Part shown: piece by piece, positions 30,169 through 38,802 of the stretch
Layout: each line of letters begins with the position of its first letter
Position numbering within the stretch: position 1 is the stretch's first letter
Source: Gammaproteobacteria bacterium
Lineage (GTDB): Bacteria > Pseudomonadota > Gammaproteobacteria > Pseudomonadales > Halieaceae
Length of the DNA stretch: 64,000 bases
Assembly: GCA_030427485.1 (NCBI GenBank)
Contig: JAUICG010000014.1
Coordinates: 1 to 64,000, forward strand
Reading direction: 5' to 3'
Notes under the pieces: model-generated
What the model was told of the DNA's origin: nothing
Seen by the model: the letters and a program-made list of their open reading frames with translations, nothing else
The model's database searches: none
Made by a program: the position numbers and the translations under genes

Positions 30169-31140
30169 ATGCGTAACATTGTCCTGCGCTTCGATATGCG
30201 CAGCGCACCGCAATGCACCGATCCGCCAGCGGAGCGCTATCGCGCGGCGATTGAAATGGCCGAGTGGGCCGATCAAAACGCCGTGGACGTTATCGGTTTA
30301 TCGGAACACCACGACACCGGCGATGGATTCCTGTCGGCGCCGCTACAACTGGCGGGCATGATGATCGCCCGCACCAGGCGGGTACGCATCAGCGTCAGTG
30401 CTTTACTCGTTCCCCTGCACGATCCGCTGCGCCTGGCGGAAGATATCGCCTTGCTGGACCTGGTTGCCAATGGGCGTTTTTCAGCCACCTGCGGCCTGGG
30501 CTATCGAGAAAACGAGTACGCTTGCTTCGGTGTGGACTGGGAGAGGCGTGGCAAGGTATTCGATGAAAAGCTCGATGCCCTGTTGCGCGCACTCGGGGGC
30601 GAGGTCGTGGAATTCAACGGTTCTGCAACGCAATTACAACCGGCTCCGACATCACCCATACCCTTGCTGCTGAACATCGGGGGCAACAGTAAGATAGCGG
30701 CACGCAGGGCGGCTCGCGCTGGCCTGTTTTTCTGCCCCGCGATTGATGATCCGGCGTTGGAGGATTCGTACTGGGCGGCCTGCCGGGAGTACGGTTTCAA
30801 GCGCGGTTTCTACATTTCTCCCCGAGCGCCCTCCACGACCTTCATCAGTGAGGATCCGGAACAATGCTGGAAGGAGATTGGCCCCTATCTATTGTATGAC
30901 GCTACAGCCTACGGCGCATGGCGTCATCCGACACGTCGCGCTTACGCGGAATCTTTTGCGTCGGACATTGAGGAACTGCGGTCAGAGGGGAAGTACCGCG
31001 TGCTCACCCCGGCACAGGCCGTTAAAACAGTCCAGGATACAGGTTCCCTGCATCTGGCACCCCTGACAGGGGGAGTACCCCTCGATGCCGCCTGGCGCTC
31101 TCTGAGGCTTTTTGAGCAAGCCGTACAGGTGCACCTGTAA
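30169..31140 (+). CDS. LLM-class (luciferase-like) flavin-dependent oxidoreductase
   Basis: 323 residues with the bacterial luciferase-like TIM-barrel pattern: AIEMAEWADQNAVDVIGLSEHH near the N-terminus, RVRISVSALLVPLHDPLRLAED, LDLVANGRFSATCGLGYRENEY and PIPLLLNIGGNSKIAARRAA. Members use FMN or F420 for monooxygenation or hydride transfer; which applies is not visible. It follows the NTF2-like gene by 32 bp, so hppA, NTF2-like and LLM form one apparent operon. It converges on mnmE across a 500-bp gap. Confidence 0.82.
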   Translation: MRNIVLRFDMRSAPQCTDPPAERYRAAIEMAEWADQNAVDVIGLSEHHDTGDGFLSAPLQLAGMMIARTRRVRISVSALLVPLHDPLRLAEDIALLDLVANGRFSATCGLGYRENEYACFGVDWERRGKVFDEKLDALLRALGGEVVEFNGSATQLQPAPTSPIPLLLNIGGNSKIAARRAARAGLFFCPAIDDPALEDSYWAACREYGFKRGFYISPRAPSTTFISEDPEQCWKEIGPYLLYDATAYGAWRHPTRRAYAESFASDIEELRSEGKYRVLTPAQAVKTVQDTGSLHLAPLTGGVPLDAAWRSLRLFEQAVQVHL

Positions 31141-31294
31141 AGGCAGTCACTTTCTGTTTAGACCCTTAAGGGCCGACAGGCAGTTTCCATCGCACATCCG
31201 ATTTCCCTTTTCTCTAACTTATTAAAATTAAGTTATATAAATATTGTGTTATTGAAGAGTTATTGTTGTTGTAGTTATTAGTGTCCTGTCCACT

Positions 31295-31303
31295 TGTGGA
31301 GAA
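31295..31303 (-). promoter_or_regulatory. DnaA-box-like site (TTCTCCACA)
   Basis: One mismatch from TTATCCACA, read on the minus strand. First of four same-direction sites. Confidence 0.35.
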
Positions 31304-31414
31304 ATGCTTTTTCTTATTTTGAATCAGGTGTTTACAGTATTGAGAACTGTTTGGAAAAGGCCTGCAACGAGTGGTTGGAAACCGTGATTAACAGGTGTAT
31401 CGAACACTGATAAA

Positions 31415-31423
31415 TGTGGATGT
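31415..31423 (-). promoter_or_regulatory. DnaA-box-like site (ACATCCACA)
   Basis: Two mismatches from TTATCCACA; weak alone but in the same orientation as its neighbours. Confidence 0.25.
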
Positions 31424-31444
31424 TTTGTCCAACCGCGTTTGAAC

Positions 31445-31453
31445 CGTGGATAA
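31445..31453 (-). promoter_or_regulatory. DnaA-box-like site (TTATCCACG)
   Basis: One mismatch, at the last base, from TTATCCACA on the minus strand. Confidence 0.4.
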
Positions 31454-31495
31454 GCGGTTATTTTGTTCCCTGCCAGTACAGGGCATGCAAAGGTT

Positions 31496-31504
31496 TTTTG
31501 CACA
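31496..31504 (+). promoter_or_regulatory. DnaA box (TTTTGCACA)
   Basis: Matches the relaxed consensus TTWTNCACA exactly, on the + strand, opposite to the other sites in the cluster. Confidence 0.4.
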
Positions 31505-31561
31505 GCACAGAGAGTTACGGAGAAAGCGGGCAGGCAACCTGTTGGTCCGCCATGGTTATTC

Positions 31562-31570
31562 TGTTGATAA
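31562..31570 (-). promoter_or_regulatory. DnaA-box-like site (TTATCAACA)
   Basis: One mismatch from TTATCCACA. It abuts AGATCTTTGTT, which faintly resembles the GATCT-headed 13-mers of the E. coli unwinding element. Confidence 0.35.
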
Positions 31571-31643
31571 GATCTTTGTTCGGTATAGTCTGTTGAAAAT
31601 GTGTGTGCGCGTGGTTGAAAACCGCAAGCACCTGCAGCAACTG

Positions 31644-33008
31644 TTATTTCCCTATGCAAAAGCTGGAAAATATGGCGCCCAGGAGTTCGTCGCTGCTGAC
31701 TGACCCGGTGATCTCGCCGAGGCTTTTTTGGCATAGGCGCAAGTCTTCCGCGAGCAATTCGCCGGCCCCGGCTTCCAGCAATTGCGATTGGCCACTCTGC
31801 AGGAACCTCCTGGCATCATCAAGCGCGAGCAAATGACGGCGCCTGGCGCTGAAGTTTCCATCGGCTCCCTCGTTGTAGCCCATGCAAGTTTTCAGGTGCC
31901 CTCTCAGCAGATCCAGACCGGCGCCGGTTTTCGCAGAGAGGTGGATCACAGGGATATCACCGTGCGCTGTGATTTCGGGTGGCTGTTCGCGCAGGTCACA
32001 TTTGTTGCATACAATTGTCACCGGTATATCGCGTACCTGGCGGCGTTGTTGTAGCGGCCATAACGCTGCGCTGTTTAACACGTCATTCACCCGTGTGCTG
32101 TGTTCCACCACCAGGAGAATTCTGTCGGCCGATTCAATTTCTGTCCATGCGCGGCGTATGCCTTCCTGTTCGATTTCGTCCTCGCTGTCTCGAAGGCCGG
32201 CGGTATCCACGATGTGTAACGGCATGCCATCGATCTGTATCCGCTCACGCAGTACATCCCTTGTGGTACCTTCAATCGCTGTAACGATGGCGGTGTCCTG
32301 TCCGGACAGGGCGTTCAATAAACTGGATTTACCGGCATTGGGTTTGCCGGCGATGACCAGTTTCATACCCTCCTGCAGCAGGCTTCCCTGCCTGGCTTCG
32401 TCCGCCACCGCATTGAATTGCTGAAGAATATCTTCAAGCTGCGATTGAACCTGGCTGTTATTCAGAAAGTCAATTTCCTCTTCGGGGAAATCGATAGCGG
32501 CTTCTACGAATACGCGCAATTCCGTAATCTGCGCTACCAGGGTGTCGATCTTTGCGGAAAACACTCCCTGTAGAGAACGGCTGGCGTTCAATGCGGCCTG
32601 TTCGGTAGAGCTATTGATGAGATCCGCAATCGCTTCCGCCTGAGCAAGATCAATCTTGTCGTTGAGATAGGCTCTGTGGGAGAACTCGCCCGGTTTTGCC
32701 TGACGGGCGCCCAGTCTGCACGCCTGCTGCACAAGAAGGTCGAGAATTACCGGTCCGCCATGTGCTTGCAGTTCAACGGTATCTTCGCCGGTGAAAGAAT
32801 TCGGACCCGGAAAAAACAGGCAAATACCGGTATCCAGTGTGTGACCGGAGCCATCGCGGAACGCACAGTAATGCGCATGGCGGGGCTGCAGCGCGGTTTC
32901 CGTCATCGCCGTGGCTATCGCGAGTGACAATTTACCGGATAAGCGGACTATACCAATGCCTCCGGGGCCGGGAGCAGTGGCAATTGCAACAATCGTGTCC
33001 TCCTCCAT
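31644..33008 (-). CDS. mnmE: tRNA modification GTPase MnmE (TrmE)
   Basis: 454 residues, identical in length to E. coli MnmE. An N-terminal tetrahydrofolate-binding domain ([22 protein letters not shown]), a helical domain, an inserted G domain with GKPNAGKSS (about 222-230), DTAGL and NKCDL, and the C-terminal CIGK tetrapeptide whose Cys is required. It works with MnmG at tRNA wobble uridine. It follows yidC by 34 bp as the last gene of the rpmH-rnpA-yidD-yidC-mnmE run. Confidence 0.96.
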   Translation of the reverse strand: MEEDTIVAIATAPGPGGIGIVRLSGKLSLAIATAMTETALQPRHAHYCAFRDGSGHTLDTGICLFFPGPNSFTGEDTVELQAHGGPVILDLLVQQACRLGARQAKPGEFSHRAYLNDKIDLAQAEAIADLINSSTEQAALNASRSLQGVFSAKIDTLVAQITELRVFVEAAIDFPEEEIDFLNNSQVQSQLEDILQQFNAVADEARQGSLLQEGMKLVIAGKPNAGKSSLLNALSGQDTAIVTAIEGTTRDVLRERIQIDGMPLHIVDTAGLRDSEDEIEQEGIRRAWTEIESADRILLVVEHSTRVNDVLNSAALWPLQQRRQVRDIPVTIVCNKCDLREQPPEITAHGDIPVIHLSAKTGAGLDLLRGHLKTCMGYNEGADGNFSARRRHLLALDDARRFLQSGQSQLLEAGAGELLAEDLRLCQKSLGEITGSVSSDELLGAIFSSFCIGK

Positions 33009-33042
33009 GGCGTATGGCCTCGCTTTCCCGGTGTTAGTGTAC

Positions 33043-34737
33043 TTAAGCCTTTGACCCCGCTTTTTCTATTTGCCGGGTAATGACATATTGTTGTGCGATG
33101 GACAGTAAATTGTTGACCACCCAGTACAGGACCAGTCCCGCGGGAAACCAGAGGAAAAAGAATGTGAACATCACCGGCATCCACTGCATGATTTTTGCCT
33201 GCATGGGATCGGGTGGGGGAGGGTTGAGCTTTTGCATGAAGTACATACTGGCTCCCATAATCAAAGGGAGTACGAAATAGGGATCCATGACCGATAGATC
33301 CTTGATCCAAAGAACGAAGGGCGCCTGCCGCAATTCCACGCTTTCCATCAACATCCAGTACAGGCCAATGAACACGGGCATTTGTACCAGTATAGGTAGA
33401 CAGCCTCCCATCGGGTTGATCTTCTCTTTCTTGTATAACTCCATCATGGCCTGGGACTGTTTTTGTTTGTCGTCAGCAAACTGTTCCCGCAGTGCCATGA
33501 GTTTCGGCTGGACTCGCCGCATATTTGCCATTGATCGGTATGAAGCCGCGGACAGCTTGAAGAAAGCCGCTTTTATAAGCACCGTCAACAGGATAATCGC
33601 GACGCCCCAGTTTCCCACCAGTGCGTGGATTTTAGTCAGCAGCCAGAACAACGGCTGTGCAATCCACCACAGGAATCCGTAATCCACGCTGAGATCCAGG
33701 TAGGGTGAAATCTCGCGGAGGCGATACTGGTCTTTGGGGCCCGCGTAGAATTCCGCGCCTATGCTGCCGGATTTCCCGGGGTCCAGTACCAGTGCGGGGC
33801 TGGTAAATCCGGCAATGTTGAAGCCGGACGAGGTTACGCGAGCGCTGTAGTTGTAAGTTTGGTCAGGGTCGGGAATCCACGCGCTGAGGAAATAGTGCTG
33901 GATCATTGCTATCCAGCCACCGGGAAGCTGCGCCTTGAAGGGTTCTTCAGCGAGGTCTTCAAACGTGAATTTGGTAAAACGATCGTCAGGTTGCGTGACC
34001 GCCACACCCAGGAACGGCTGCATTCCCATGGCATGACTGCTTGCCGATGGAGGCGGACCACTACCGCGCTTTATCTGGCCGAACAGGTTGGCCTGCCAGC
34101 GTTGCGCGCTGTTGTTTTCAACCAGGTATTCGACCTTGATGAGGTATTCCCCGCGGCTCAGAGTGAGTCGCTTGGTTATCTTGACATCGCCGTCTCCCTG
34201 CCAGTGTAGATCGATAACCAGTTTTTCCGCGCCTTCTTCCAGCTTGAATCGGGACGCTGGGGCGCTGAATTTCGCGCGGCCCCTGGTATCGATACCGTCA
34301 CTACCTATCAGCCCGCTTTGTGCCACATAGATAAGAGAGCTGTTGTCCTCGAGCAGCACATAGGGTTTGTTCGGGTTATCCAACTCTGCCAGATACTTTG
34401 GCAAAGACAGCTCGATGATATCGCCGCCGTTCAGATCAACAGCCAACTGGAGAACATCGGTATAGATTTGAATGATGTTGCCGTTGTCGGTCTGGGCTGC
34501 CGTGGGTGGGGTGGCCTCGACGGCAGTGTGTTCCGGTGCGACCGGAATATCTTCCTCGTCAGTGCTGTCGGTGGGGACGGCTAATGGCGACGTCGCGGAC
34601 TCCGCCGTCGGGCTGAGCCGCGAGGCTTCCTGGACGGAATCTGCATGCTTTGCGTCGGTAAATGCGACCCACTCTGTGAGCAGCATGAAGGAAAGTACGG
34701 CTATAGCGCCAATGAGCAGTGTGCGTTGCAAATCCAT
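33043..34737 (-). CDS. yidC: Membrane protein insertase YidC
   Basis: 564 residues (E. coli 548). An N-terminal membrane helix ([20 protein letters not shown]) is followed by an acidic, low-complexity linker and the large periplasmic beta domain, then the conserved five-helix insertase core from about 360 to the end ([38 protein letters not shown]). It inserts proteins such as the ATP synthase c subunit into the inner membrane, alone or with SecYEG. It follows yidD by 16 bp. Confidence 0.96.
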   Translation of the reverse strand: MDLQRTLLIGAIAVLSFMLLTEWVAFTDAKHADSVQEASRLSPTAESATSPLAVPTDSTDEEDIPVAPEHTAVEATPPTAAQTDNGNIIQIYTDVLQLAVDLNGGDIIELSLPKYLAELDNPNKPYVLLEDNSSLIYVAQSGLIGSDGIDTRGRAKFSAPASRFKLEEGAEKLVIDLHWQGDGDVKITKRLTLSRGEYLIKVEYLVENNSAQRWQANLFGQIKRGSGPPPSASSHAMGMQPFLGVAVTQPDDRFTKFTFEDLAEEPFKAQLPGGWIAMIQHYFLSAWIPDPDQTYNYSARVTSSGFNIAGFTSPALVLDPGKSGSIGAEFYAGPKDQYRLREISPYLDLSVDYGFLWWIAQPLFWLLTKIHALVGNWGVAIILLTVLIKAAFFKLSAASYRSMANMRRVQPKLMALREQFADDKQKQSQAMMELYKKEKINPMGGCLPILVQMPVFIGLYWMLMESVELRQAPFVLWIKDLSVMDPYFVLPLIMGASMYFMQKLNPPPPDPMQAKIMQWMPVMFTFFFLWFPAGLVLYWVVNNLLSIAQQYVITRQIEKAGSKA

Positions 34738-34753
34738 AATAGATATCTGTCAC

Positions 34754-34981
34754 TCAGTGAGAATGCGGACAGGGTGGGACGGGGTCTTCGCCCCCCTCGT
34801 GCCAGGGATGGCAACGGCCAATACGCATTATGGCCAGATAGGCGCCTTTGATGACACCGTGTGTCGCGATAGCCTGCTGCGCATAGGTGGAGCAACTGGG
34901 GTAGAAGCGGCAGTTGTCTCCCAGGAACGGACTGAGGCAGGCCTTATAGCAGGAAATAAAGAGGATCAACAGACGACGCAT
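34754..34981 (-). CDS. yidD: Membrane protein insertion efficiency factor YidD
   Basis: 75 residues. CRFYPSCSTYAQQAI with its paired cysteines and RCHPWHEGGEDPVP are diagnostic of the YidD family. It is a small peripheral inner-membrane protein that assists YidC-dependent insertion. The ATG (MRRLLILFISCYKACLSPF) shares one base with the rnpA stop (TAATG), so the two are coupled; a longer frame of 20 extra codons would lie inside rnpA. Confidence 0.93.
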   Translation of the reverse strand: MRRLLILFISCYKACLSPFLGDNCRFYPSCSTYAQQAIATHGVIKGAYLAIMRIGRCHPWHEGGEDPVPPCPHSH

Positions 34982-35379
34982 TAGGAGTCCTGACTGATAT
35001 TGGGTGTGGTTATGTTGAGCTGGTGAACCAGTTTTAGCCACTGCTGCCGCAATATAGAGGATAGTTGGGTATTATCCAACTGCCCTATACCCCGCCTTGC
35101 CAGAAGTATTACATCGACCGGGGGTTCACTGGCAGGCAGATTGCGAAAAACCTCCCGTACTATCCTTTTTACCCGATTGCGCTGTACCGCCAATCGAACA
35201 TTTTTCTTGGCTATCACCAAACCCAGGCGGTGCCCGGGTCCTGCGTTGATTCTTGCCAGTAGCAATAGGTGCTGGTGTGAAGCTCGCGCGTCGGGGTTGT
35301 CGAACACCCTGCCGTAGTCTCTGGCGTTGAGTAAGCGCTTTGCTTTGCTGAATCTGGTATCAGTTGCCTGGCCGCGCAA
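34981..35379 (-). CDS. rnpA: Ribonuclease P protein component
   Basis: 132 residues (E. coli 119). RFSKAKRLLNARDYGRVF aligns with the family N-terminus and VQRNRVKRIVREVFR is the RNR signature that binds the RNase P RNA. The only start that fits is TTG, nine bases after rpmH, implying low translation and coupling to the strongly expressed rpmH. No downstream ATG would keep the conserved N-terminal helix. Confidence 0.92.
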   Translation of the reverse strand: MRGQATDTRFSKAKRLLNARDYGRVFDNPDARASHQHLLLLARINAGPGHRLGLVIAKKNVRLAVQRNRVKRIVREVFRNLPASEPPVDVILLARRGIGQLDNTQLSSILRQQWLKLVHQLNITTPNISQDS

Positions 35380-35388
35380 TCTACAGCT

Positions 35389-35523
35389 CTATGCGGACAG
35401 ACGCTTGCGACCCTTGGCGCGACGACGATTCAAAACCTGACGTCCACCCCTTGTGGCCATACGTGAGCGAAATCCGTGTGTGCGCTTGCGTTTCAAAACG
35501 CTGGGCTGAAATGTTCTTTTCAT
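35389..35523 (-). CDS. rpmH: 50S ribosomal protein L34
   Basis: 44 residues. [20 protein letters not shown] is the universal L34 start and the protein ends in [18 protein letters not shown]. It is a small, very basic ribosomal protein. It is the first gene of the minus-strand run toward mnmE and is transcribed away from dnaA, with oriC between them. Confidence 0.97.
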   Translation of the reverse strand: MKRTFQPSVLKRKRTHGFRSRMATRGGRQVLNRRRAKGRKRLSA

Positions 35524-35612
35524 AGCTTGATTCCAGATAAGCAGGGTGAGCCCGGGATTGCTCAATGCGCTGTTTGTCGCGCGTTACGCCCAGGCTCGAA
35601 AAAAGGGTGGCT

Positions 35613-35641
35613 ATTCTATGTAAATGTGCTATCCAATTCAA
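35613..35641 (-). promoter_or_regulatory. Promoter for rpmH-rnpA-yidD-yidC-mnmE
   Basis: On the minus strand: TTGAAT, a 17-bp spacer and TAGAAT, about 90 bp upstream of rpmH. Good spacing and 4/6 plus 5/6 hexamer matches. Confidence 0.6.
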
Positions 35642-35747
35642 CGCTTTAGCAGGTCTTTTTGGATGTGGTCCCGGAGGCCGGCCGGAGGTGGGACGATGGC
35701 ACCGCGTAGATGCAGTAGTCACGCGCCCCGGGGGCATCGGCTCACAA

Positions 35748-35756
35748 GTTTCCACA
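35748..35756 (+). promoter_or_regulatory. DnaA-box-like site (GTTTCCACA)
   Basis: One mismatch, the first base, from the relaxed consensus TTWTNCACA. It lies 15 bp from a better box (35771) in the same orientation. Confidence 0.4.
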
Positions 35757-35770
35757 AAGATATCTACAAC

Positions 35771-35779
35771 TTATGCACA
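35771..35779 (+). promoter_or_regulatory. DnaA box (TTATGCACA)
   Basis: Exact match to TTWTNCACA and one base from TTATCCACA, within the probable oriC. Confidence 0.6.
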
Positions 35780-35889
35780 GAAAAAACTATTCAGCCGAAA
35801 ACATCACTGCGTTGCTTATAAAATAATCAATAATTGTTTAAGCATATGATATTTAAAGGGAAAAAAATTTTTCGTTTCACGATTTTATT

Positions 35890-35898
35890 TGTGGATAA
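35890..35898 (-). promoter_or_regulatory. Perfect DnaA box (TTATCCACA)
   Basis: Exact consensus on the minus strand, at the edge of the AT-rich block. It overlaps the -35 of the likely dnaA promoter, so bound DnaA would be expected to repress its own gene. Confidence 0.8.
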
Positions 35899-35920
35899 CT
35901 TGGCGAATCAGCGGTATGAT
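35892..35920 (+). promoter_or_regulatory. Likely dnaA promoter
   Basis: TGGATA, a 17-bp spacer and TATGAT; the -35 hexamer lies within the consensus DnaA box. The leader of about 95 nt contains an ACCCGG/CCGGGT hairpin (35931-35950). Confidence 0.5.
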
Positions 35921-36022
35921 TCGCCCACTCACCCGGTATTGAAGCCGGGTCATAATAGAATTGTCATCATCCATTAGTTTACTCAAAGCCCGGGTGTCCT
36001 ACCCAGCTTTAAGGGGTCACTT

Positions 36023-37489
36023 TTGCCTGAAGCAGTGTGGCAGAAATGTGTCGATCGTTTGCGGGATGAATTGCCCTCGCAGCAATTCAATACCTGGATT
36101 CGACCGCTACAAGCGAGCGCTGACGCTCATTCCTTGACGCTTTTCGCACCGAACCGGTTTATCAAGGATTTCGTTGCGGAAAAGTATGCCGACCGGATTA
36201 ATGAACTGGTTCGGGAGTACCGGCCCGAGGAGTTGTTTGATATTGCGCTGGAAATCGGGTCATACGACCGCGCCAGGGATTTGCGTTCCGAACAGCTCGT
36301 ACCGGCTGCACCGCGGGCCGGGCAGTCCTCCCTCACTACGGACAATGCTACTTCCCGGGTGGTCCCGACTGTCCGGGCCGTAGCCCCTTCCGCAGACTCC
36401 CCGGTTGAGCATTCGGTGGTCTCGCCCGGCAGCTCCAGCAGGTCGGAGGTCGAGAGTTCCCTGCAACATTCGCAGAACCTGTTCGAGAATTATACGTTTG
36501 GCAGCTTTGTAGAGGGTAAATCCAATCAACTGGCCCTGGCGGCGGCACAGCAGGTTGCGGAGAATCCCGGTAATTCCTACAACCCGTTGTTTTTGTACGG
36601 TGGAGTCGGGTTGGGTAAAACACATTTGATGCATGCCGTGGGTAACGCCCTGAAGGCGCATAATCCAGAGGCCAAGGTGGTGTACCTCCATTCGGAGCGC
36701 TTTGTCGCCGATATGGTAAAGGCGCTGCAGTTGAATGCCATCACTGACTTCAAACGATACTACCGTTCGGTGGACGCCCTGTTGATTGATGATATCCAGT
36801 TCTTCGCGAAGAAAGATCGCTCGCAAGAAGAGTTCTTTCACACCTTCAATGCGCTGCTCGAAGGTGGCCAGCAAATGATCCTGACCTGTGATCGCTATCC
36901 GAAGGAGATTGATGGTCTGGAAGAACGCCTGAAATCCCGTTTCGGTTGGGGCCTTACTGTCGCGGTGGAGCCCCCTGAACTTGAAACCCGCGTAGCGATC
37001 CTGATGAAAAAAGCCTCCGAGGTAAATGTTGATTTGCCACCGGATGCGGCATTTTTTATCGCGCAACGTATCCGCTCCAATGTCAGGGAACTGGAAGGCG
37101 CGTTGAAACGCGTGATCGCCAGTGCGCGGTTTGTCGGTCGAGCGATTGATATAGAACTGATAAAGGAAAGCCTGAAAGACTTATTGGCCCTACAGGCGAG
37201 GCAAGTCAGCATGGATAACATCCAGCGAACGGCTGCGGAGTACTACAAGATCAAAATAGCGGATATGATGTCTCGCCGACGCAGTCGCTCGGTTGCCAGG
37301 CCCCGTCAGATGGCGATGGCATTGTCCAAGGAATTGACTAACCATAGCCTGCCCGAGATCGGCGACAGTTTTGGAGGCAGAGACCACACGACAGTTCTCC
37401 ATGCTTGTCGTAAAATCAAGGAACTTCGTGAAACAAACTCCGATATTCGCGAAGATTACAAGAACTTGCTCAGAACATTGACGACCTAA
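36023..37489 (+). CDS. dnaA: Chromosomal replication initiator protein DnaA
   Basis: 488 residues (E. coli 467). Domain I starts [21 protein letters not shown]; domain II is a Ser/Val-rich linker (about 95-150); the AAA+ domain III has the P-loop GGVGLGKT (193-200) and Walker [10 protein letters not shown]; domain IV has the DnaA signature [15 protein letters not shown] (about 452-466) that reads DnaA boxes. The start is TTG with AAGGGG 6-7 bp ahead, a weak start that limits synthesis. It leads the dnaA-dnaN-recF-gyrB cluster and is 51 bp ahead of dnaN. Confidence 0.97.
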   Translation: MPEAVWQKCVDRLRDELPSQQFNTWIRPLQASADAHSLTLFAPNRFIKDFVAEKYADRINELVREYRPEELFDIALEIGSYDRARDLRSEQLVPAAPRAGQSSLTTDNATSRVVPTVRAVAPSADSPVEHSVVSPGSSSRSEVESSLQHSQNLFENYTFGSFVEGKSNQLALAAAQQVAENPGNSYNPLFLYGGVGLGKTHLMHAVGNALKAHNPEAKVVYLHSERFVADMVKALQLNAITDFKRYYRSVDALLIDDIQFFAKKDRSQEEFFHTFNALLEGGQQMILTCDRYPKEIDGLEERLKSRFGWGLTVAVEPPELETRVAILMKKASEVNVDLPPDAAFFIAQRIRSNVRELEGALKRVIASARFVGRAIDIELIKESLKDLLALQARQVSMDNIQRTAAEYYKIKIADMMSRRRSRSVARPRQMAMALSKELTNHSLPEIGDSFGGRDHTTVLHACRKIKELRETNSDIREDYKNLLRTLTT

Positions 37490-37540
37490 AAACAAATATT
37501 TGTTTTATACTAATTGTGCATGTGAAGGGAAAACACCTCT

Positions 37541-38653
37541 ATGAAGTTCAGCATTTCACGGGATAGCCTGGTCAAGTCCTTAAATCTCGTGGCAGGCGTA
37601 GTGGAGCGCCGCCAAACATTGCCGATCCTGGCGAATGTGCTGGTCGTTCTGGAGGACGATCATCTCTCGCTCACAGGGACAGATCTGGAGGTGGAACTGG
37701 TGGGTCGGGTACAACTGGCCACTGCCGGAGAATCGGGTGAAATTACCGTGCCGGCGCGGAAGCTGTTGGATATTTGTAAATCGCTGCCCGAGGGCTCCGA
37801 TATTGATATCACGGCGAAAGAAAACAAAGTGACGGTGAAATCCGGACGCAGCCGCTTTACGCTGTCTACCCTGCCCGCACGAGAGTTCCCCAATGTAGAA
37901 GACAGTATCGGTACCCATCAACTGACGTTGAAGCAGGGCCAGTTGCGGCGACTCATCGATCGAACCGGCTTTGCGATGGCCCAGCAGGATGTTCGCTACT
38001 ATTTGAACGGCATGCTGTGGGAGATCGATGACAAGCAGCAGTTGCGGGTGGTCGCTACGGATGGCCATCGGTTGGCGATGTGCACATTGCCGGAGAAAGT
38101 GAAAGTGAAAGGCGAGGGCGGTACCCAGGTGATTCTTCCCCGCAAGGGTGTGCTCGAGCTGGCGCGGCTGCTGCTGGATGATGATGAGGATATAGCTATC
38201 GTCATCGGAAGCAACCATATCCGTGCCGCAACGGATAACTTTACGTTTACCTCCAAGTTGGTAGACGGCAAGTTTCCCGACTATCAAAGAGTCCTGCCGC
38301 GCTCGCCGGACAAAGTTTTGATGGGCTCTCGTCAGGAGCTACGCCAGGCTTTCACGCGGACCGCTATCCTGTCCAATGAGAAGTACCGGGGTGTGCGACT
38401 GAAACTGACGCCGGATACCCTGGACATTGTTGCCAACAACCCGGAGCAGGAAGAGGCGGAAGAAACGGTTTCTGTCGAGTTTTCGGGTGAGCCGCTCGAG
38501 ATCGGGTTTAACGTGAGTTATCTTCTCGATGTCCTCGGTGTACTCAGTGGTGAGCAGGTAAAACTGTCATTGGCCGATCCCAACAGCAGCGCCCTGCTGG
38601 AAGAGTCTGAGGCCGGTGATTCGCTGTATGTTGTCATGCCGATGCGCCTTTAG
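37541..38653 (+). CDS. dnaN: DNA polymerase III beta sliding clamp
   Basis: 370 residues (E. coli 366), three repeats of the clamp fold. MKFSISRDSLVKSLNLVAGVVERRQTLPIL at the N-terminus and VVMPMRL at the C-terminus are characteristic; the latter forms part of the protein-binding pocket. Two clamps encircle DNA and hold polymerase and repair factors. The 149-bp gap to recF holds no recognisable gene; an inverted repeat or promoter was not clear there. Confidence 0.97.
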   Translation: MKFSISRDSLVKSLNLVAGVVERRQTLPILANVLVVLEDDHLSLTGTDLEVELVGRVQLATAGESGEITVPARKLLDICKSLPEGSDIDITAKENKVTVKSGRSRFTLSTLPAREFPNVEDSIGTHQLTLKQGQLRRLIDRTGFAMAQQDVRYYLNGMLWEIDDKQQLRVVATDGHRLAMCTLPEKVKVKGEGGTQVILPRKGVLELARLLLDDDEDIAIVIGSNHIRAATDNFTFTSKLVDGKFPDYQRVLPRSPDKVLMGSRQELRQAFTRTAILSNEKYRGVRLKLTPDTLDIVANNPEQEEAEETVSVEFSGEPLEIGFNVSYLLDVLGVLSGEQVKLSLADPNSSALLEESEAGDSLYVVMPMRL

Positions 38654-38802
38654 CCGCGCGCCGTCCCATCAAATGCCGAATGCTACCGGGTTTGGGCATT
38701 GCAACGCCTCCCGTATGCCGATTTCAGAGCGTGTTTACCCGGACATCATCGTGTCCCCTCCGGCACGCTGAAACCATGCGAAGTAGTCGGATAAGGCACT
38801 AG

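Larger units (their letters stand above)
31141..31643. other. AT-rich convergent intergenic region with DnaA-box-like sites
   Basis: About 500 bp lie between the LLM gene and the end of mnmE, unusual because other convergent gaps here are 10-70 bp. An AT-rich block (about 31211-31255) is followed by four sites resembling the DnaA box in the same orientation and one TTTTGCACA in the other. No frame inside resembles a protein. A palindrome CCCTTAAGGG lies near the LLM stop. It could be an auxiliary or former origin element, or a DnaA-titrating locus; see findings. Confidence 0.45.
35524..36022. other. oriC: Probable chromosomal replication origin, oriC
   Basis: The 499-bp gap between divergent rpmH and dnaA has the make-up of a bacterial origin: an AT-rich block (about 35800-35890), a perfect DnaA box at its dnaA side, a consensus-class box and a near match on the rpmH side, and a switch of gene strand across it. 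In Pseudomonas and its relatives the origin lies at this same place. The region also carries the rpmH and dnaA promoters. GC-skew calculation over the genome would confirm it. Confidence 0.75.

Noticed and set aside
26698..31140. The four inserted genes as a mobile island
   Set aside because: No integrase, transposase, tRNA or flanking repeats are seen, and base composition looks like the neighbours.
31324..31734. Small frames on both strands in the LLM-mnmE gap
   Set aside because: Overlapping frames on both strands, no ribosome sites, no family resemblance and they run into mnmE.
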